Origin: Zea mays
Lineage: Eukaryota > Streptophyta > Magnoliopsida > Poales > Poaceae
Assembly (NCBI RefSeq): GCF_902167145.1
Contig: NC_050104.1
Span: forward strand, 99,211,849 to 99,275,848
Direction: 5' to 3'
DNA: 64,000 nucleotides
In this document: one piece after another, positions 58,356 through 64,000 of the stretch
Position numbering within the stretch: position 1 is the first letter of the stretch
Layout of the letters: every line of letters begins with the position of its first letter
Translations under genes and position numbers: made by a program
Notes under the pieces: generated by a model
The model's input: the letters and a program-made list of their open reading frames with translations, nothing else
Databases searched by the model: none
What the model was told of the DNA's origin: nothing

Positions 58356-58997
58356 TGTTGGAGACTTGTTCTCAAGTGCTAAGAGTTAAGAACAAGGCAA
58401 CACAGAAAATGTTAATCGTTATGGTCCTTCGTCCTCCGAAACATTATTTCCCTTAGGATATAATGGTCTACGGACGAAGGTTATGAAGGACGTACCTTCA
58501 TAAACTCATTAAACGATGACGAAGGTGATAGTGTAAAGGATATAAAAGACAATATGAACGATTATATATTATTATCAGGCATAAACAGAAATACTATTGA
58601 ATTACAAGTGTACCTTCAATCGAGAGAAGATGACAATACAAGCGTGACGCAAAAAGTGAATGCCAAATCAGCGTGAACAGTACGGGGATACTGTTCACCT
58701 ATTTATAGGCACGGGACACAGCCCTTACAAAATTACATTCATGCCCTTTACATTTGATAATAATTCTATAGTAGTCTATCGAGGTCTAAATAGCCTTTTC
58801 ATCTTTAAGTCGGTTCCATTCTTTGCTGTCACGCCGAAGCTTTCCTGCTCGCACCTTCGGCTCTGTATCAACCTTCGTATTATTCCGGTCTACAGCAATG
58901 CCGACTTTAGTCCGAGGATACCTGTTCACACATTGTACTCCAGAAATACTGTTAAATCCTGTTTTTGAGGACCTTCGGATGCCGAAGGTCCCCAACA
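58356..58997 (-). repeat. 3' LTR of zeon copy 3
   Basis: 642 bp; on plus TGTTGGAGACTTGTTCTC to GGTCCCCAACA. A minus-strand TATA (CCTATAAATAG) lies at 58699-58709. Confidence 0.9.
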
Positions 58998-59010
58998 GTA
59001 GCCCCTCGCA
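58998..59010 (-). other. Polypurine tract of zeon copy 3
   Basis: The minus strand reads GCGAGGGGCTAC next to the LTR. Copy 2 has the same sequence at 8403-8413. Confidence 0.6.
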
Positions 59011-59302
59011 ATATTAATTTGTTTATAATAACGAATTCAGATTGCGACCTGGACGAAGGCTTTACGCCGAAGGTCCGAAAAAACACCTTCCCTTTGCTAG
59101 AATAGCAACATTCACTGACAAGCGGGGTCTTTGAATTTTCAACGCACCGAGCGTATAATACGGCCATACCGCAAACTCATTTAGCACGCTTCCTGGCCAA
59201 CCACTCCCGCTCACTCAATTTTTAGCTCTTGTGCACTGTGATTTGCTAAGCTTTTAGCTTTGAAGCTTCGGATTTGAAAACAGTTTTTTAGTGTTTCCGA
59301 AG

Positions 59303-62300
59303 ATGTCCGAGGATAAGAAGACTGCTGCTGAGACGAAGCTGAGCCTCGACGAAGAGAAAAATTTGGGGTTTCTTATAGCGATGTCAAAGACCAACACGGA
59401 AAAGATTACCAAGGAGATTCTGGAAGGTTTGTCCGAAGATACTGGTGACAGCGACAGCTATGATGTGGACAGTGGTGGCGAGGACTCCGAAGATCGTCCA
59501 TGGCGACCAAGCCATTCAGTTTATGGTAAATCAACTATCAAAGAGAATCATCTTGCCAACATGAGAGGGAGGTATTTCCGGGATTTGTCCATTGTGAGGG
59601 CCGACGAAGGAGAAAAAACTTGCCCACACCCTGAAGAAAATGAGGTCGTAGTGTACCGAAGCTTTTTGAAAGCTGGACTGCGATTTCCTTTGAGCAGCTT
59701 CGTTGTGGAGGTACTGAAAATATTCGAAGTCTATCTCCATCAACTTACCCCCGAGGCAATTATAAGGCTAAATATCTTCGTGTGGGCCGTGAGAAGCCAA
59801 GGTCTGAAACCTGACGCAAAAAGCTTCTGCAATATACATGAATTATCATATGAAACAAAACCTTGGGGTAAGGAATAGTATCACAACAATTTTGGCTGCT
59901 ACAGTTTTGTTTCTCGGTCCGGGTCAAGCTGCCCCGTGCCAACCTTTCGGAAGAGATGGCCCGGAGACTGGATGACAGAATGGTTCTATGTGAAGAATGA
60001 TCTAACAATACGAGAAGATATCAAGGGTATAATCATGCGCCCTATTTGGCAAAGCTTCGGCCTTCGGAGGCCGAAGGTTGAAATGAATGAAGCCGCCGAA
60101 GAATGCCAAAGGGCCTTCGGCGCAGTGTGCTCTTTCATTGGAACAAGAGACTTAGTTCAAGAGCATATTGCCTTCAGGGTATGGCCACTTGCGGAAAAAT
60201 GGGAAATTCCACAAGAAACCGTAAAAGAAACCGACGAAGGTGGACTTATCAGGTTGAGGTACACTTTTAAATTTGGAGATAAATTCGTTGAGCCAGATGA
60301 TGACTGGTTGAAAAGTATTGAAAATTTAAGCGATGAACTGCTTGGGGCTTATTCGAAGGCCGAAGATACTGCAATGTCAGCAGCCTTCGGAGGCCGAAAA
60401 AAGAAAAGGCTGAATCGGGTATTTGATGCCATCGGGTTTGTCTACCCTGACTATTGCTATCTCGTTCGAAGGCAGAAGAGAAAAAACACAACCTCTGCTA
60501 AAGAAGAAGCTGTAGCTGCTCCTAGCGAGCCAGAACCGAAAAGGAAGAAGATAAAGGTTCTTACGCATCGGCCGCGTTATATTGAACCAGCTTCGGTGCC
60601 TGAGTTTGCCGGAGAAACTCCTTCGGCCACCGAAGCTGAACAACCAACCGAGCCAACTGTGCTGCCAGAAGTCGCAGAAACGGCCGAAGTGCCAAAAAAG
60701 ACAATATTGGAGCAATCAAAGATTTTGTTACCAGAAACGAAAGAGAAGGCCGAAGCGGCATCCACAGAAAAAATGGAAAAGATAAAGGAAGCAACTGAGG
60801 GCTCCAAAACATCAGAAGTTTTGAGTCCTGCAGCAATCATTGGGACAGCAAAAAATGAAAAAGTGCCAGCCGTCACTCCGAAAAGAAAGAGAATGGCTAA
60901 TGTGCTAGATGTACTGGAAACGATCAAGTCTTCAAGCACACCTCCGAAGAAGGCTGCTGTCACTCCTGAAACAACAGTTGAAACTTCTGTTTCTAAAGCT
61001 CCAGAGCAAAAGACTGAAGCCGAAGCTGGGCCCTCAGAGCCCGCAAAGATAAAACCCTTGGAAAGTGAGACAGAAAAAATAATAAAGCCAACTCTTGTTG
61101 AAGAAACCGGTGTTATTGCCCCCGAAGTATCCTCCAAAGTTCGTGATTATATTGTTCGTCATGCTTCGGGGAAAAAACTATCAGAAAAAGAAGAACAAGA
61201 GGCCCAGCACTATGCCCAAAAACTGAAATATCCAAAGGGGGCATTAATATTCAATGGCAGTGGAGAAGAAGACTTCTTGTATTGTCTCCCCGACAGCAAG
61301 GAAATTTCTGTCTGTCGGGAGATGAGCAGGAGCTTCGGATTCCCAACTTTAGAAGACGGACTTTCGGTGCTGTCAAAGAACGATCTGGCTGACAGCCTAG
61401 CTTACAATAGCTTAAAGGTGCGACAAATGAAATTCTTGTATTTTTTGTTGAGTTCAAAATTTTTCGTTTGTTTAAACCTATTGACACAGACATATTCCTC
61501 TTTGCAGGGCCTGATACTCAGCAATGCCCTCAGGGCACAGAAAGATGCTGAGGACGAAGGATGTACTATAGCCCTGAGCAACCTTCATTCCGAAGTAATT
61601 GAACTGAGGAACGAAGGTCTCGAAAAAGATAAAATATTATACTCATTGATAAATAAAATAAAGGAAGACGAAACTGCTTTTAAAAGTCAAGCTGAAGTTC
61701 AGAAACGCGAAATTGAAGACCTTCGGAAACAACTGGCCAGAGCCAAGGAAGAACGCATACTTGAAGAAACGAAGCGTGAACTCAGCGATCAATGGGCAGA
61801 TCACTTAGAAGTGACTGTTGAAGAGCTTCGTTCGTCCAAAAAGAGATGCTACAACAAATCTATAGATTGTGTTAAGAAATTAAAGGCTAGCTTCGCCAAG
61901 GTTGGCGCGTTCTCAAGTGAGGAAAACTTTTCGAGAGGCGATCCCGAAGGTGTTATCGAATGGATTGGCCACGAAGCTGAAGCCTTCGAAGAAATTTTAA
62001 ATAGCCGAGGAGATATATGTGCCTTCTCTGGAGCCAGAGGGATTGCCACCATCTTAGAGAAGAAGGGCTGCGAACATGTAAAAATTTTAGCACAGTCGAA
62101 GCTGCCTTGTCCTTTGAAGATACAAGAGATCCTTCGGCCGAAGCTAGCATAATTGGTGGAAAGTTTTTTACCGATATCTGGGATAATGGTGGCCGAGAAA
62201 TGGCCGGAGAAATTATTCGAAGAAGTGAAAAGGGCATTCACGATGCTAGAGAAGTAGCTGAGGCTGCTGAAAAGAGCGCAGGGGCCGAAGGTCAATTAGG

Positions 62301-62529
62301 TATTAAATAATAGTTTTTATCGTGTTGTAATCTTAGGCTTTAAAATTTGTTTGCGATTTGTAATAGCAATGTAGCCGTGTCCTGTCCTTCCTCAGATCCT
62401 ACTGAAGTATCTCCGGGTGCACGGCCTAGGGGTGACGATGAGATTAAAAAGATGGCTGAAGCTATTATGGATGAAGTTGTCGATCGACTGTTGAACGAAG
62501 CTGCAGAAGTGGTACTTAGGGAAGACTAA
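59303..62529 (+). pseudogene. Antisense spliced gene (aORF) of zeon copy 3, nearly complete
   Basis: Start MSEDKKTAAETK at 59303. Exons 59303-61417, 61508-62299 and 62396-62529, with GTGCGA and GTATTA donors and GCAG or CTCAG acceptors; all borders are shared with copy 1. The domain order is an acidic N-terminus, the putative gypsy-type transposon domain (AGLRFPLSSFVVEVLKIFE, RSQGLKPDAKSFCNIHE; FIGTRDLVQEHIAFRVWPL), a Lys/Glu/Pro linker with nuclear-localisation-like KKKR and PEPKRKKIKV, and a coiled coil (EVIELRNEGLEKDKILYSLI). The C-terminus is EVVLRED. Damage is limited to a TAG at 59876-59878 (Gln in copy 2) and a one-base loss near 62097. Its function is unknown. Confidence 0.8.
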
Positions 62530-63009
62530 ATGCTATTGTAAAAACATTTTAAATGTAACATGTGTAATATCTTGTAATCCTGTATGTAATATATTTGTTT
62601 TATTTTTCTTTATGGTTCAATTCTTTACGATGCATGAAACCTTACATACGTACCGTTTTTGAGTCTGGCGAAAAAAACACCTTCCCTTCTTTTCATGCTT
62701 CGTGAAGAAGAATTACCATTTATCACAACAATATCCGAAGTATCCTGAAAAGTGTTGAAGCTTCGTAGAAACATTCTTCAAGGCTATACTTCAGAGATCA
62801 ATATTATTTCTCCTTGTGACTTGGCATGATTTGCCCCTTTTTCAAAGCGTTTTCCCGAAGATTGATATCATATCTCTTTCTTATGCCACATGCAGTATGA
62901 TGTATGATGCTTATGTTATGCAAAAAATGATGTGATGATGTTATGCTATGTAAGGTGATATTCCGAAGGTACACGCATATCTGCGCGATAAAACACATAA
63001 TCTTTTTGT

Positions 63010-63260
63010 GAATCAGCGTTGACTTTTCGCTATAAGCCTCCCTTAGGAGCTTCTTCGCCTTTTACTTCAGCGGAATCAGCGTTGACTTTTCGCTGTAAGC
63101 CTCCCTTAGGAGCTTCTTCGCCTTTTACTTCAGCGGAATCAGCGTTGACTTTTCGCTGTAAGCTCTGCATTCCCTTAGGAACGACTTTGGAGCTTCTTCG
63201 CCTTTTACTTAGGCGGTATCAGCGTTGACTTTTCGCTGTATGCTCTGCATTCCTTTTGGA
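63010..63260. repeat. 63-bp tandem array between convergent genes of zeon copy 3
   Basis: Unit marker CGCTGTAAGC or CGCTATAAGC at 63028, 63091 and 63154, with a longer variant at 63234. Same unit as at 2428-2690. Confidence 0.85.
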
Positions 63261-63550
63261 ACGACTTTGGAGCAGAAAACTTACACTGCGCTCCCTTCGG
63301 AACGACTTTTTGTGACTTCGTCAAACTTACTCTGCGTTCCTTGGAACAACTTTTCGTTGCTTCGAAGAATTTTTTCGATAATTCGAAGGTCCTCTTTGTT
63401 ATGACAAATCCTTAAACTTCAACAACTGAAGCCTGTGAAGAAAATATATTTTGCTTGTGGGAACTATTTTCATGAAATCTAAACAATGTCCTTTATTACA
63501 CAAAAAAATAAAACTGAATGAAAAAGATTACTATCAAGGTAGGATATTTG

Positions 63551-64000
63551 TCAATAGATGTGCTTTGATTCTGGCACAGTGCTGTTGACCGTGCGAGCTT
63601 CGGACTGTTCTCTGAAGTCCCTTTGATGCAGATCATATTGGCTCCCTTCTGGCTGCTGGCCTTGTTGCAACGGAGGTGGAGGCGGAGGCTGTTGCCAGGA
63701 AGCTTGAGGTTGACTCGCCGAAGCAACAGAGACTGCAGGATGGTTGCCCACATATTCTGGGATGTAGGGCGAATGATACGAAGCTGTATGCATGACCTGC
63801 TTCGGCTGGGCTTGTTGTGCTGCTGCTTCAGCTATTTCCTTTTGCTTCTGAATAGTAACATGGCACATCCTGGTAGTATGGCCTTTGTTCTCACCGCAGA
63901 ATAAGCAAAAGATTCTTCTCGGTTGATCGCCAAATCTTCCTCCGAAACCCCTGGCGCCTCTACCTCTTGGAGCTGGTGGTCGGAAAGAGCTTTGCTGTTG
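63551..64000 (-). CDS. Gag of zeon copy 3, C-terminal part
   Basis: The minus frame enters from the right edge and ends at 63551 (VNSTVPESKHIY). It contains an intact zinc knuckle CLFCGENKGHTTRMC, with cysteine codons at 63905-63907 and 63896-63898, then a Gln/Pro-rich tail. It remains open over the visible 150 residues. The same ending occurs in copy 1, whose knuckle is mutated. The rest of gag is outside the window. Confidence 0.8.
   Translation of the reverse strand, partial: QQQSSFRPPAPRGRGARGFGGRFGDQPRRIFCLFCGENKGHTTRMCHVTIQKQKEIAEAAAQQAQPKQVMHTASYHSPYIPEYVGNHPAVSVASASQPQASWQQPPPPPPLQQGQQPEGSQYDLHQRDFREQSEARTVNSTVPESKHIY

Larger units (their letters stand above)
58356..64000 (-). mobile_element. 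Zeon/cinful-like element, copy 3 (5' LTR end outside window)
   Basis: The best-preserved copy: 3' LTR 58356-58997, polypurine tract, antisense gene on plus (59303-62529), 63-bp tandem array and gag on minus entering from the right edge. No pol lies between the antisense gene and gag. It inserted into the copia reverse transcriptase after TCGAC (58351-58355), the candidate duplicated target. Confidence 0.85.

Overview
The window looks like intergenic DNA from a large grass genome, most likely maize (Zea mays). Nearly every base belongs to transposable elements stacked inside one another: zeon/cinful-like, Opie/Ji-like and Grande-like LTR retrotransposons, a Tekay/Del-type chromovirus, a LARD-like element, a CACTA transposon, MITEs and a LINE tail. 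Family names come from recognised sequence features, not from a search. I see no intact host gene. The only host coding sequence is a set of exon fragments carried inside the CACTA element.

Layout, left to right. (1) 1-5286: a minus-strand zeon-type element without pol, with an antisense spliced gene on + and gag on -, ending in its 5' LTR (4603-5286). It sits in the 3' part of an Opie/Ji-type copia element (5287-7167), which abuts a LINE 3' end (7168-7674) and a cut-off MITE (7678-7718). (2) 7719-9845: a second zeon-type copy, cut by a Ty1/copia element on + whose pieces are scattered at 9846-11288, 25619-26969 and 57943-58355. (3) 11289-25613: a complete Grande-like element (14.3 kb, TSD GCGGT) inside the copia gag. 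It holds gag, pol, an 89-bp tandem array, two antisense genes and a series of hairpins before its polypurine tract. (4) 27082-57937: a LARD-like element with about 4.36-kb LTRs, a non-coding interior and an 8-bp flanking match containing CCGAC. Its 5' LTR is split by an 8.4-kb CACTA (30111-38503), which itself carries a MITE. Its interior is split by a 10.5-kb Tekay-like element (41955-52484) with almost identical 3615-bp LTRs. (5) 58356-64000: a third zeon-type copy inserted in the copia reverse transcriptase and running off the right edge.

The most unusual object is the CACTA. On one strand it carries exon fragments of four unrelated housekeeping genes (AP-2 alpha adaptin, PRP19, ribosomal protein S4, eIF2B gamma) with flanking splice sites, plus a piece of copia pol. 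It has no recognisable transposase, so it is a Pack-type passenger.

A second theme is that the zeon and Grande elements, both Tat-type Ty3/gypsy, carry a multi-exon gene antisense to gag-pol with the same plan: a gypsy-transposon N-terminal domain, then a charged or repetitive middle, then a coiled-coil or helical C-terminus. Most coding regions are broken, chiefly by stops of the C-to-T or G-to-A type expected from deamination of methylated cytosine.
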